From Tardiphaga sp. P9-11 (lineage in GTDB: Bacteria > Pseudomonadota > Alphaproteobacteria > Rhizobiales > Xanthobacteraceae), in assembly GCF_008329525.1 (NCBI RefSeq), contig NZ_NPKQ01000001.1, positions 1,300,261 through 1,364,260 on the forward strand: a stretch of 64,000 nucleotides of DNA, in the 5' to 3' direction. Every line of letters starts with the position of its first letter. The first letter of the stretch is position 1. Positions 28,118 to 37,817 of this stretch are shown here, in pieces. Made by a program: the position numbers and the translations under genes. Under the pieces are notes generated by a model. That model saw only the letters and a program-made list of their open reading frames with translations. It did no database searches and was not told the DNA's origin.

Positions 28118-29029
28118 TTAGGCGGCAATCCGCCGACAATGCTTCCACGCCGCCGCGATCAGATTCACGCTGGCCTCCGGCGTCCGGAAGGCAGAATGCG
28201 CCGATAGCGTCACGTTCGGGATTGTCGTCAGCACATGGCCTGCCGGCAACGGCTCGATGTCGAAAACGTCGAGACCGGCATGGCGTAGATGGCCGGAACG
28301 CAGCGCATCGATCATTGCCGCTTCATCAACCACAGCGCCGCGTGCGGTGTTAATGAGGATCGCACCCTTCTTCATCTGGCCGATGCGCTCGCGGGTAATC
28401 ATGCCGCGGGTCTCGTCGTTCAGCAGCAGATGGATCGAGACGACATCGCTCTTGGCCAACACCGTCTCCATGTCGGTGAATTCCACACCGGGATGGGATT
28501 TCGGCGAGCGATTCCAAGCGAGCACCTTCATGCCCGAGCCGAGCGCGATGCGTGCGAATTCCGCGGCAATGCCGCCGAAGCCGATCAGACCAACCGTCTT
28601 ACCTGTCAGCTCCATGCCTTCGTCACGCAACCAATTGCCGGCGCGCATTTCACGGTCCTGTTCGGCAAGGCCGCGCGCGCCAGCCCACATATGCGCGATG
28701 GCACATTCGGCGACGGCGGTGTCGCCATAGCCGCGGATCAAATGCACCTCGATGCCGAGTGCGGCAAGCTCATCCGGGTTCATGTAGCTGCGTGCGCCGG
28801 TGCCGAGAAACACCACATGCTTGAGGCCGGTGCACTGCTTGGCGACATCGGTCGGCAGATAGGTGTGATCGACGATAGCGATCTCGGCGCCATCCAATAC
28901 CTTGGGCAAATCGGCCGACTTGATGTCCTCATCGCGGTTGATTTTCACCGCGATGTCGCCCGGTTTCGTCAGCCGTTCCATGATCTTCGCCAGTTCTTCG
29001 CTGGCATCGACGAATACACCCCGCATCAC
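28118..29029 (-). CDS. D-isomer-specific 2-hydroxyacid dehydrogenase
   Basis: A 303-residue NAD-dependent 2-hydroxyacid dehydrogenase. The Rossmann motif is VGLIGFGGIAAEFARIALG (near residue 145). The catalytic arginine lies in NTARGAVVDE, the glutamate in DVFDIEPLP and the histidine in LSAHSAF. Substrate is unknown; glyoxylate/hydroxypyruvate and phosphoglycerate-type acids are typical. It lies downstream of the M20 hydrolase on the same strand with 19 bases between, so they likely form one unit. Confidence 0.88.
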   Translation of the reverse strand: MMRGVFVDASEELAKIMERLTKPGDIAVKINRDEDIKSADLPKVLDGAEIAIVDHTYLPTDVAKQCTGLKHVVFLGTGARSYMNPDELAALGIEVHLIRGYGDTAVAECAIAHMWAGARGLAEQDREMRAGNWLRDEGMELTGKTVGLIGFGGIAAEFARIALGSGMKVLAWNRSPKSHPGVEFTDMETVLAKSDVVSIHLLLNDETRGMITRERIGQMKKGAILINTARGAVVDEAAMIDALRSGHLRHAGLDVFDIEPLPAGHVLTTIPNVTLSAHSAFRTPEASVNLIAAAWKHCRRIAA

Positions 29030-29048
29030 TATCCCCTGTCTGTCTTCG

Positions 29049-30296
29049 TTACTTCGATGCGACGCCGGCGAGCGCCAGCACCGTATGCATCAGCACATTG
29101 GCGCCGGCAGCGCAGTCGTCCTGCGCGGAGGATTCCAGCTCGTTGTGGCTGATGCCGTCCTTGCTCGGGATGAACACCATCGCGGTCGGCATGATGTTGT
29201 TGAGGTTGCAGGCGTCGTGACCGGCGCCGGAGGTAATGCGACGATGCGAGTAGCCAAGCGACGTCGCGGCAGTCTCGACCGCGTTGACGAAGTCCTTGTT
29301 GAAGTGCGTCGGCGGCTTGTGCCAGACCTTGTCGAACGCGACATCGACCTTGCGATGCGCCGCGATCTCCTTGATCGCATCGCGCACGCCTTTCTCGATG
29401 GCTTCCAGCTTGCCGGCGTCGGCGCTGCGCAGGTCCATGGTGAAGGCGATCTCGCCGGGGATCACGTTACGTGAAGGATTGGCGATCACGGCTTCGCCAA
29501 TGGTACCGAGCGCGCCGATGTTGCTGACCACACGCTCAGTAGCCAGCACGATCTCCGACAAAGTTGCCAGCGCATCCTTGCGCAGGGGCATCGGCGTCGA
29601 GCCGGCATGGCTCTCGAAGCCGGTGATCTTGCCGTCGAACCACAGCACGCCCTGACCAGCTTCGACCACGCCAATAGTCTTGCTTTCGGCCTCCAGGATC
29701 GGGCCTTGCTCGATATGCAGTTCGACGAAGCCCGAGAATTTCTGCGTGCCCACCGGCACGTCGCCGCGATAGCCGATCTCATCCAGCGCATCGCCAACGG
29801 TGACGCCTGCGATGTCCCTACGCGACAGAATGTCGTCGGTGGTGAAGTCGCCGACATAGGCGGCCGACGCCATCATTGCAGGGGCAAAGCGCGAGCCTTC
29901 CTCGTTGGTCCAGTTGGCGATGCAGATTGGCATCTCGGTCTCGATGCCGGCATCGTTCAGTGTGCGGAGCACTTCGAGTGCGCCAAGCACGCCGAGAATG
30001 CCGTCGAATTTGCCGCCGGTCGGCTGGGTGTCGAGATGGGAGCCGATGCCGATTGGCGCCTTCGACATGTCACGTCCCTTGCGAAGCGCGAACATCGAAC
30101 CGAGGGCATCGACATGCACCTCCAGGCCGGCATCTTCGCAGGCTTTGCGAAACCAGTTGCGCACCAGTTTGTCTTCGGGCCCGAGTGTCAGGCGTCGTAC
30201 GCCGCCCTTTGGCGTGCCGCCGAATTTCGCCGTCTCGTTAATGGTGTCCCAGAGCCGCGCGGAATCGATTTTGAGGTTGTCGCCTAGCTTGGTCAT
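29049..30296 (-). CDS. M20-family amidase (N-carbamoyl amino acid hydrolase / allantoate amidohydrolase type)
   Basis: A 415-residue binuclear-metal hydrolase of the hydantoinase/carbamoylase family. Metal ligands are visible in GSHLDTQPTGGKFDG, NEEGSRFAP and FVELHIEQGPILE; the C-terminal AGHDACNL carries the last ligand. Members cleave N-carbamoyl amino acids, beta-ureidopropionate or allantoate, giving an amino acid plus CO2 and ammonia. The ATG at 30296 gives the family-typical N-terminus. Context (Liv-type transporter and hydroxyacid dehydrogenase nearby) fits nitrogen compound catabolism. Confidence 0.88.
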   Translation of the reverse strand: MTKLGDNLKIDSARLWDTINETAKFGGTPKGGVRRLTLGPEDKLVRNWFRKACEDAGLEVHVDALGSMFALRKGRDMSKAPIGIGSHLDTQPTGGKFDGILGVLGALEVLRTLNDAGIETEMPICIANWTNEEGSRFAPAMMASAAYVGDFTTDDILSRRDIAGVTVGDALDEIGYRGDVPVGTQKFSGFVELHIEQGPILEAESKTIGVVEAGQGVLWFDGKITGFESHAGSTPMPLRKDALATLSEIVLATERVVSNIGALGTIGEAVIANPSRNVIPGEIAFTMDLRSADAGKLEAIEKGVRDAIKEIAAHRKVDVAFDKVWHKPPTHFNKDFVNAVETAATSLGYSHRRITSGAGHDACNLNNIMPTAMVFIPSKDGISHNELESSAQDDCAAGANVLMHTVLALAGVASK

Positions 30297-30337
30297 GCGG
30301 TCTGTCCCGAGAAGTTTGTGTTGAAGAGGGCTGCTTT

Positions 30338-31255
30338 TCAATGACCCGACGATGCCGGCTCGTCAACCAATGAGCTGTTCTGCGCCAGTTGCGCAGCAAT
30401 GCCCGCGACGAGTTCGATCGCGGCCGTATCGGGTGATGCGAGCCAGCTTGCCGAAAATGTCAGCGGCTGAAGCTGCAGGTCGGTGTTGAGTAATTGCAGG
30501 CGTCCATCCGCGAGTTCGTTCTCGATGATGGCTGTCGGGATCAGTGCAATGCCTAAGCCATCAATCGCCATATGCATCACGGTAGACAGCGACGCACTGG
30601 CGTGCAGCCGGATCGGTGGCAGGTCGGGCCGGTTGAACAGCGAACGCGCTATCTCGTAGGGCCGGGTCTTGCGCGAGAAGGTGATGATGGGAAATTTCGC
30701 GAGGTCGTGGATCGAGAGCAGATCATTGCCGAGCCCCAGTGAGGGGCTGGCGAGAAAGCCGACGGGGTAGTCGCACAGCACACGGTTGCGAATGTTTGAT
30801 GTTGAAAGCGGCCCGAGCACGAAAGCGAGATCGATCTCCTGCGCCTGCAGTCGCGCGTTCAGGTTCGGCGTGATGTCCACCTCGATTTCGAGGGACAGGT
30901 TCGGATACGAGATGTTGACGTGCTTGATCAGCCGCGTCAGCAAAGTGTGGACGATGGTCTCGGCGACGCCGAGCCGCAGCACGCCGCGCATTGCCGAGCG
31001 ATCGCCAACCGCTGCCATCATCTCGGAGCGCAGGCCGATCAGCTTTTCGGCATAAACCAGCATCTGCCGTCCGGCCGGCGTCGGCGAGGCGATGCGGCGG
31101 TCGCGCTGCAGAAGCCGCACGCCCATCTCATGCTCAAGTTGCGCGATACGCTGGGAGATCGCGGGCTGGGTGGTGTTGAGTTTCTGGGCGGCGCCGCGGA
31201 AGCTGCCGAGATTGACCACCCAGAGAAAGGTCTCCAGCGCCTTGAAGTCCGCCAT
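30338..31255 (-). CDS. LysR-family transcriptional regulator
   Basis: A 305-residue LysR protein. The helix-turn-helix reads SFRGAAQKLNTTQPAISQRI, then the effector domain begins near residue 90 (GVLRLGVAETIVHTLL). It is divergent from the DUF1445 gene at 31375 and lies just upstream of the M20 hydrolase on its own strand, so it may control both directions. A candidate LysR box lies in the shared 119-base region. Confidence 0.9.
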   Translation of the reverse strand: MADFKALETFLWVVNLGSFRGAAQKLNTTQPAISQRIAQLEHEMGVRLLQRDRRIASPTPAGRQMLVYAEKLIGLRSEMMAAVGDRSAMRGVLRLGVAETIVHTLLTRLIKHVNISYPNLSLEIEVDITPNLNARLQAQEIDLAFVLGPLSTSNIRNRVLCDYPVGFLASPSLGLGNDLLSIHDLAKFPIITFSRKTRPYEIARSLFNRPDLPPIRLHASASLSTVMHMAIDGLGIALIPTAIIENELADGRLQLLNTDLQLQPLTFSASWLASPDTAAIELVAGIAAQLAQNSSLVDEPASSGH

Positions 31256-31292
31256 GGATGCGATCCAGTTTTCGATAAGTAAAATTTATGTA

Positions 31293-31310
31293 TGTTGATT
31301 AAAAACAACG
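31293..31310. promoter_or_regulatory. Candidate LysR operator
   Basis: GTTG-N8-CAAC at 31294-31309, which contains a T-N11-A arrangement, lies in an AT-rich tract between the LysR gene and the DUF1445 gene. It matches the general LysR binding pattern. The arms are short, so this is tentative. Confidence 0.35.
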
Positions 31311-31374
31311 ATTAGACATTATACTAGGCCTGAGTTTCAGTGCGTGTCGAGGCAGAATTAGGCAGGACGCTAAG

Positions 31375-32193
31375 ATGGCTATTTCTTCGGCAGCGCAGCA
31401 AAGCGACGATCGATCCTCGGATTTGCCCAGCGTGGTCGCCCGCCGCGAATATCGCGCCGGCAAATATGGCAGCACCGCCGGCGTCGCTCCCGGATACGTC
31501 CAGGGAAATTTGGTCATCTTGCCGGAAGCTCAGGCGAGCGCCTTCCATCGCTTCTGCCAGCTCAATCCGAAGCCGTGCCCGATCATCGGCATGTCGGATG
31601 TTGGCAATCCCAGCATTCCCGCCCTCGGTCTCGATCTCGATATCCGGACTGACATTCCGCAATATGTCGTCTGGAAGGACGGCGAGGCGATCGATCGTCC
31701 TTACGAAGTGACGAAATACTGGCGCGACGATCTCGTGTCCTTCGTGATCGGATGCTCGTATTCGTTCGAAGAAGCAATGATGGCCGACGACCTGCCGATC
31801 CGTCACATCGAGCAGAATGTGCTGGTGCCGATGTATCGCACCAACATCCCATGCAAGTCGGCAGGTCCTTTTGCCGGCCCGATGGTGGTGTCGATGCGCC
31901 CCCTGAAGCCGGCCGATGCGATCCGCGCCGTGCAGATCACCTCACGTTTCCCGTCAGTGCATGGTGCTCCGGTGCATCTCGGTCTGCCGCAGTCGATCGG
32001 CATCAAGGATATCAATAAGCCCGATTACGGCGATGCGGTGCGCATCAATGATGACGAGATTCCGGTGTTCTGGGCGTGTGGCGTCACGCCGCAAGCCGTT
32101 ATTGCTGCAGCGCGCGTGCCGTTTGCGATCACGCATGCGCCGGGCGTCATGCTCGTCACCGACCTCAAGAATATGCATTTGGCTGTTTTATAA
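31375..32193 (+). CDS. DUF1445 putative hydro-lyase
   Basis: A 272-residue protein of the DUF1445/YcsI family. Conserved lines are [33 protein letters not shown] and [15 protein letters not shown]. The human homologous domain (in D-glutamate cyclase) interconverts D-glutamate and 5-oxo-D-proline, which gives the name hydro-lyase. In bacteria the substrate is not established. It starts the unit leading into the Liv-type transporter, so the transported solute is a good candidate substrate. Confidence 0.88.
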   Translation: MAISSAAQQSDDRSSDLPSVVARREYRAGKYGSTAGVAPGYVQGNLVILPEAQASAFHRFCQLNPKPCPIIGMSDVGNPSIPALGLDLDIRTDIPQYVVWKDGEAIDRPYEVTKYWRDDLVSFVIGCSYSFEEAMMADDLPIRHIEQNVLVPMYRTNIPCKSAGPFAGPMVVSMRPLKPADAIRAVQITSRFPSVHGAPVHLGLPQSIGIKDINKPDYGDAVRINDDEIPVFWACGVTPQAVIAAARVPFAITHAPGVMLVTDLKNMHLAVL

Positions 32194-32275
32194 GAAGCAG
32201 CTTGCCGATCTTTCGAGCTTTACCGTAACCTTGATTAGTTTCATCGATAGCCGCCGGTCACAAAGGACTAAAGAC

Positions 32276-33526
32276 ATGACGATTTCTCGCCGAAACGTAT
32301 TGCTTGGAGGCGCCGCTTCCGCCGCGCTGCTGCCTCTCGCCAAGCCTGCGCGCGCGCAGGTCAAGGAAGTCGTGATCGGCGTGATTTATCCGCTGTCCGG
32401 CGCCAGTGCGCAGATCGGTGTCGACGCGCAGAAGGCTTTCGAAACTGCTGCCGATATCATCAACAAGGATTACGATTTCGCGCTGCCGATGGCGAAGGGC
32501 GAGGGCTTCTCGGGTCTCGGTGGTGCCAAGGTGCGTCTCGTGTTTGCCGACCACCAGGCCGATCCGCAAAAGGGCCGGGCCGAAGCCGAGCGCCTCATCA
32601 CCCAGGAGAAGGTCTCGGCCATCGTCGGCACCTATCAGAGTGCCGTCGCCGTCACCGTCAGCCAGATCTGCGAACGCTACCAGATCCCGTTCCTGTCGGC
32701 CGACAACTCGTCGCCGAGCCTGCATCGCCGCGGTCTGAAATACTACTTCCGCGCCGCGCCGCATGACGAAATGTTCTCGACCGCAATGTTCGACTTTTTC
32801 GATGCGCAGAAGAAGAAGGGCCAGAAGATCGAGACGCTGGCGCTGTTCCACGAGGACACGATTTTTGGCACCGACTCGGCCAACGCACAGCTCAAGCTCG
32901 CCGCCGATCGCGGCTACAAGATCGTCGCCGACATCAAGTATCGCGCCAATTCGCCGTCGCTCACTGCCGAAGTGCAGCAGCTCAAGGCCGCCAATGCCGA
33001 CGTGCTGATGCCGTCGAGCTACACCACCGACGGCATTCTCCTCATCAAGACCATGGGCGAACTCGGCTACAAGGCCAAGAACATCGTCGCGCAGGACGCA
33101 GGCTTCTCCGAGAAGGCACTGTATGATGCCGTCGGCGACAAGATTCCGGGCGTGATCTCGCGCGGTTCGTTCTCGCTCGATCTCGCCGCCAAGCGTCCGA
33201 TGGTCGGCAAGATCAATGACATGTTCAAGGAGAAATCCGGCAAGGACTTCAACGACTACTCGTCGCGCCAGTTCATGGGCCTGATCGTGATGGCCGACGC
33301 CATCAACCGCGCCAAGTCCACCGACGGCGAGAAGATCCGCGAAGCACTGGTTGCGACCGACATGCCGGGCGAGAGCACGATCATGCCGTGGGCGAAGGTC
33401 AAGTTCGACGAGATGGGCCAGAACAACAACGCCGATCCGGTGCTGCTGCAGTATAACGGTGGCAAGTTCGTCACCATCTTCCCACCGCAGGCCGCCGTGG
33501 CGGATGCGATCTGGCCGATGCCGTAA
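32276..33526 (+). CDS. ABC transporter substrate-binding protein (branched-chain amino acid type)
   Basis: A 416-residue periplasmic binding protein. The Tat-type signal is SRRNVLLGGAASAALLPLA, cut near ARAQ. The mature part is a Peripla_BP_6/LivJ-like domain: VVIGVIYPLSGASAQIGVD, then VSAIVGTYQSAVAVTVS and ADNSSPSLHRRGLKYYFR. AAGGA lies 8 bases before the ATG. Four transporter genes follow, making a complete Liv-type system. The solute is unknown; such proteins also bind aromatic acids, urea and short amides. A palindromic repeat separates it from the permease genes. Confidence 0.92.
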   Translation: MTISRRNVLLGGAASAALLPLAKPARAQVKEVVIGVIYPLSGASAQIGVDAQKAFETAADIINKDYDFALPMAKGEGFSGLGGAKVRLVFADHQADPQKGRAEAERLITQEKVSAIVGTYQSAVAVTVSQICERYQIPFLSADNSSPSLHRRGLKYYFRAAPHDEMFSTAMFDFFDAQKKKGQKIETLALFHEDTIFGTDSANAQLKLAADRGYKIVADIKYRANSPSLTAEVQQLKAANADVLMPSSYTTDGILLIKTMGELGYKAKNIVAQDAGFSEKALYDAVGDKIPGVISRGSFSLDLAAKRPMVGKINDMFKEKSGKDFNDYSSRQFMGLIVMADAINRAKSTDGEKIREALVATDMPGESTIMPWAKVKFDEMGQNNNADPVLLQYNGGKFVTIFPPQAAVADAIWPMP

Positions 33527-33543
33527 GGCAGTCTCATACTCGG

Positions 33544-33662
33544 TGTCGTCCCCGCGAAAGCGGGGACCCATATGCTCCGAAGAACTGGTTTGAACATAGC
33601 CCCTCCATCGTCGCTCATCATGACGGCGGTGGTTATGGATCCCCGCTTTCGCGGGGATGACA
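33544..33662. repeat. REP-like palindromic element (two inverted hairpins)
   Basis: Two 29-base arms, 33544-33572 and 33634-33662, are inverted copies differing at two positions. Each arm folds alone into an 8-bp stem: GTCCCCGC-GAAA-GCGGGGAC and ATCCCCGC-TTTC-GCGGGGAT. The two differences fall in the same base pair (G-C in one, A-T in the other), so both stems are kept. The element lies between the binding-protein and permease genes. Confidence 0.75.
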
Positions 33663-33718
33663 TTTGAGAGTGTTGGCGTCTTATCGCCACGCTCCGACGA
33701 GTTGAGAAGGGGAAGCCT

Positions 33719-34597
33719 TTGACCGCCGCGACCATCATCCAGAGCCTTGCCAGCGGATTGCTGATGGGGCTGCTCTACGGCCTGCTTGCGGTCGGCCTCG
33801 CGCTGATCTTCGGCCTGATGGACGTCACCAACTTCGCCCATGGCGAATTCCTGATGTTGGCGATGTACCTCACCTTCTTCCTGTTCATGTTCTGGGCGGT
33901 CGATCCGCTGCTGTCGATCCCGCTGGTGGCGGCCGGCATGTTCGTGTTCGGCGCGGTGATCTATCTCGTGATCATACGCTTCGCGATGCGGGCCAAGGCC
34001 AATATCGGCATGGTGCAGATCTTCGCGACCTTCGGTCTCGCCATTCTGATGCGCGGTCTTGCGCAGTTCTTTTTCACCCCGGATTATCGCAGCATCCCTG
34101 CTTCGTTCCTCGGCGGCAAGACGATCTCGATCTTCGGCGTATTCCTGCCGGTGCCACAGCTCGTCGGTGCGCTGATCTCGATCCTGGCCTTCGGTGCACT
34201 CTACTTCTTCATGAAGAAGACCGACTTCGGCCGCGCGCTCGAAGCGACGCGCGAAGATGCGGGGGCCGTGGCGCTGGTCGGCATCGACAAGAACAAGGTG
34301 TTCGCGCTCGGCTGGGGCCTCGGCTCCGCGCTGATCGGTCTCGCCGGCGGTGTGATGGCGATCTTCTTCTACATCTACCCCGATGTTGGCGCGTCCTTCG
34401 CGCTGATCGCTTACGTCACCGTGGCGCTCGGCGGCTTCGGTAGCGTGTTCGGTGCCTTCGCGGGCGGCATCATCGTCGGCCTCGTTGAGGCGACCACGGC
34501 GATGATCCTGCCGCCGTCGCTCAAATCGGTCGGCATCTATGCCGTCTATCTCCTCGTCGTCTTTGTCCGGCCTCGCGGCCTGTTCGGATCGATCTGA
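33719..34597 (+). CDS. livH: Liv-type ABC transporter permease (LivH-like)
   Basis: A 292-residue inner membrane permease with about eight hydrophobic helices and the family line ALIFGLMDVTNFAHGEFLML. The EAA-like cytoplasmic loop reads EATREDAGAVALVGID. The start is TTG at 33719 with AGAAGGGG upstream. Its stop overlaps the livM start (TGATG), so the subunits are coupled. Confidence 0.92.
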   Translation: MTAATIIQSLASGLLMGLLYGLLAVGLALIFGLMDVTNFAHGEFLMLAMYLTFFLFMFWAVDPLLSIPLVAAGMFVFGAVIYLVIIRFAMRAKANIGMVQIFATFGLAILMRGLAQFFFTPDYRSIPASFLGGKTISIFGVFLPVPQLVGALISILAFGALYFFMKKTDFGRALEATREDAGAVALVGIDKNKVFALGWGLGSALIGLAGGVMAIFFYIYPDVGASFALIAYVTVALGGFGSVFGAFAGGIIVGLVEATTAMILPPSLKSVGIYAVYLLVVFVRPRGLFGSI

Positions 34598-35580
34598 TGG
34601 ACAGCTTCACCCAGCGGCGCCGCCGCGACCTTATCCTCGCCGCCGCACTCGCGGTGATCGCCGCCTGCGTGCCGTTCTTCGTCAAGGACGTCTATGTCCA
34701 GAACATCATGGTGCTGACCCTGATGTATGCGGCCCTGTCGCAGGCCTGGAATATCCTTGGCGGCTATTGCGGCCAGATCTCGCTCGGCCACGCGCTCTAT
34801 TTCGGCCTCGGCGCCTATACGACGGCGCTGCTGTTCACCAAATTCGGCGTGCTGCCGTGGTTTGGCATGCTCGGCGGCGGGGTGATCTCTGCGTTGATCG
34901 CGCTCGCCTTGGGCTATCCGACCTTCCGCCTGCGCGGCCACTATTTCGTCATCGCCACCATCGTCATCGCCGAAATTGGCTTCCTGCTGTTCCACAATTG
35001 GGACTATGCCGGCGCGGCGCTGGGCATCGACATCCCGGTACGCGGCGATAGCTGGGCCAAGTTTCAGTTCACCCGCAGCAAGCTGCCATTCTATTACTTC
35101 GCCCTCGTGTTCTGCTGCGTTGCCTGGTTCATCACCTGGTGGCTGGAAGACTCCAAGTGGGGCTTCTGGTGGCGCGCGGTGAAGGATAATCCCGATGCCG
35201 CCGAAAGCTTGGGCGTCGTGGTGTTCAATTCCAAGATGGGCGCAGCGGCTGTCTCGGCTTTCCTCACCGCGATCGGCGGCGCGTTCTACGCCCAGTTCGT
35301 GTCCTATATCGACCCCGAAAGCGTCATGACCTTTCAGTTCTCGCTGCTGATGGCATTGCCTGCGGTGCTCGGCGGTATCGGCACGCTGTGGGGTCCGGTG
35401 CTTGGTGCGGTCATCCTGATCCCGATGACAGAGCTGACGCGCTCCTTCATCGGCGGCTCCGGCCGCGGCGTTGATCTCATTCTGTATGGTGCGGTGATCG
35501 TCGTGATCTCGCTGGCGCGGCCGGATGGTCTGCTCGGCCTGTTCTCGCGCCGCCCGGCCTCGAAGGGAGTGTCGCAATGA
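34597..35580 (+). CDS. livM: Liv-type ABC transporter permease (LivM-like)
   Basis: A 327-residue second permease. It has about eight helices, QAWNILGGYCGQISLGHALYFG (typical of LivM near residue 55) and GTLWGPVLGAVILIPMTEL near the end. The cytoplasmic loop carries AVKDNPDAAESLGV. It overlaps livH by one base and livG by four. Together with livH it forms the transmembrane channel. Confidence 0.93.
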   Translation: MDSFTQRRRRDLILAAALAVIAACVPFFVKDVYVQNIMVLTLMYAALSQAWNILGGYCGQISLGHALYFGLGAYTTALLFTKFGVLPWFGMLGGGVISALIALALGYPTFRLRGHYFVIATIVIAEIGFLLFHNWDYAGAALGIDIPVRGDSWAKFQFTRSKLPFYYFALVFCCVAWFITWWLEDSKWGFWWRAVKDNPDAAESLGVVVFNSKMGAAAVSAFLTAIGGAFYAQFVSYIDPESVMTFQFSLLMALPAVLGGIGTLWGPVLGAVILIPMTELTRSFIGGSGRGVDLILYGAVIVVISLARPDGLLGLFSRRPASKGVSQ

Positions 35581-36294
35581 GCGCGCCTCTGCTTGAAACC
35601 CGCGGCGTCTGGCAGCGCTTCGGCGGCCTGATCGCCAATAGCGACGTCTCGATATCCGTCGCTGCTGGCGAGATCGTCGGCCTGATCGGTCCGAACGGCG
35701 CCGGCAAGTCGACACTGTTCAATCTGATCGCGGGCGTGTTGCCTCCGACCCAGGGCACGATCTGGTTCGACGGCAAGGACGTCACGAGGCTGCCCGCCGC
35801 AGAACGCTGCGCGCTCGGCATTGCGCGGACATTTCAGGTCGTGAAGAGCTTCGAGACGATGACTGTCATCGACAACGTCATCGTTGGTGCGCTGATCCGA
35901 AATGACAAGATGCGCGACGCCCGCCGCAAGGCTCATGAGGTGCTCGAGTTCTGCGGGCTCGCCCCGCGAGCCGACAAGCTCGCCCGCGATCTCATTCCGT
36001 CGGAGAAGCGCCGGCTTGAAGTCGCCCGTGCACTCGCCACCGAGCCCAAGCTCCTGATGCTTGACGAGTGCCTGACCGGGCTCACGCCGCTGGAAGCACA
36101 ATCCGGTGTCGCTCTGGTGCGCAAGGTCCGCGAGACCGGCGTCACCGTGCTGATGGTCGAGCACGTCATGGAAATTGTGATGCCGCTGGTCGATCGCGCC
36201 ATCGTGCTCAATCTCGGCAAGAAGCTTGTCGAGGGCAAACCCACCGATGTCGTGCGGCATCCGGAAGTCATCAGCGCTTATCTCGGGGATCGTC

Positions 36295-36311
<17 letters not shown>
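35577..36311 (+). CDS. livG: Liv-type ABC transporter ATPase (LivG-like) with unusual signature
   Basis: A 244-residue ATPase. Walker A is GPNGAGKST (near residue 38) and Walker B ends LLMLDECLTGL, where most LivG proteins have DEPAAGL or DEVMAGL. The ABC signature region reads LIPSEKRRLEVARAL in place of the LSxGxxRR pattern. Some LivG subfamilies have relaxed signatures, but this one lacks both glycines. The switch histidine is present (MVEHVMEIV). The partner LivF is canonical, so the composite ATP sites may be unequal. Confidence 0.9.
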
Positions 36312-36999
<688 letters not shown>

Positions 37000-37020
37000 G
37001 TTGTCGAAGGACGTGGGCGA

Positions 37021-37686
37021 CTAGTGCCCATGTCCCTCATGTTTTGGCAGAACCAGCCCGAACGTCGTCACCAGATCCTTCACCTGCTCTGGTGACAGAT
37101 GCCGCGGGTTGAGCCCGCGGAGTAGCAGATAGAGTTTCGCGGTTTCTTCGAGTTCCTCAATGGCATAGACCGCTGCTTCCAACGTGTCGCCGGACACCAC
37201 CGGGCCGTGATTGGCCAGCAGCACGGATGAATATTTACCGGCGAGGCCCTTGATGGCATCGGCGACCGCCGGATCGCCCGGCCGATAATAAGGCACCAGA
37301 GCCGTCGCGCCGCATTTCATCAGATAATAGGGCGTCATCGGTGGCAGCGCGGCGCGCGGGTCGATCTCCGGCAGCATCGACACCGCCACCGAATGGGTCG
37401 AATGCAGATGTACCACGGCGCGGGCGGCGCTGCGGGTCTCATACAGTGCCGTATGCAACGGAACTTCTTTGGTCGGGGCATCGCCGGAGATGAGGCGGCC
37501 GTTGCTGTCGAGGCGCGACAGCCGGGCCGGATCGAGTGAGCCCAGTGACGCATTGGTCGGGCTCACGAGCCAGCCGCCATCATCGCAGCGCACACTTATA
37601 TTGCCCGACGAGCCAGGCGTCAGCCCGCGATCGAACAGCGAGCGGCCGAGGCGGCAAATCTCTTCACGCAGCTTTGTGTCGGTCAC
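37021..37686 (-). CDS. otnC: 3-oxo-tetronate 4-phosphate decarboxylase OtnC (class II aldolase family)
   Basis: A class II aldolase/adducin fold protein of about 221 residues. Metal-binding histidines are in VVHLHSTHS, and LANHGPVVSG is the conserved helix. In the tetronate pathway OtnC decarboxylates 3-oxo-tetronate 4-phosphate to dihydroxyacetone phosphate. I chose GTG at 37686 because GAGGA lies 6 bases upstream and the product then starts like the family (VTDTKLREEI); ATGs further out at 37713 and beyond are possible. The adjacent otnI and otnK genes support the assignment. Confidence 0.85.
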   Translation of the reverse strand: MTDTKLREEICRLGRSLFDRGLTPGSSGNISVRCDDGGWLVSPTNASLGSLDPARLSRLDSNGRLISGDAPTKEVPLHTALYETRSAARAVVHLHSTHSVAVSMLPEIDPRAALPPMTPYYLMKCGATALVPYYRPGDPAVADAIKGLAGKYSSVLLANHGPVVSGDTLEAAVYAIEELEETAKLYLLLRGLNPRHLSPEQVKDLVTTFGLVLPKHEGHGH

Positions 37687-37817
37687 CAGATGTCCTCGGT
37701 CTTTTCTTGGCATTTCCTTGTCACGTATTTTCCCATGCTTTGGCATGATGGCCAAGCCGTGTTACCGAGACGCAAGGCCGCCCCAAGCTGGCTATCGAGG
37801 ACCCTAGGGAATTGCCC

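Noticed and set aside
32258..33841. 527-codon frame opposite the substrate-binding protein
   Set aside because: Runs through the REP element and has no protein-like features.
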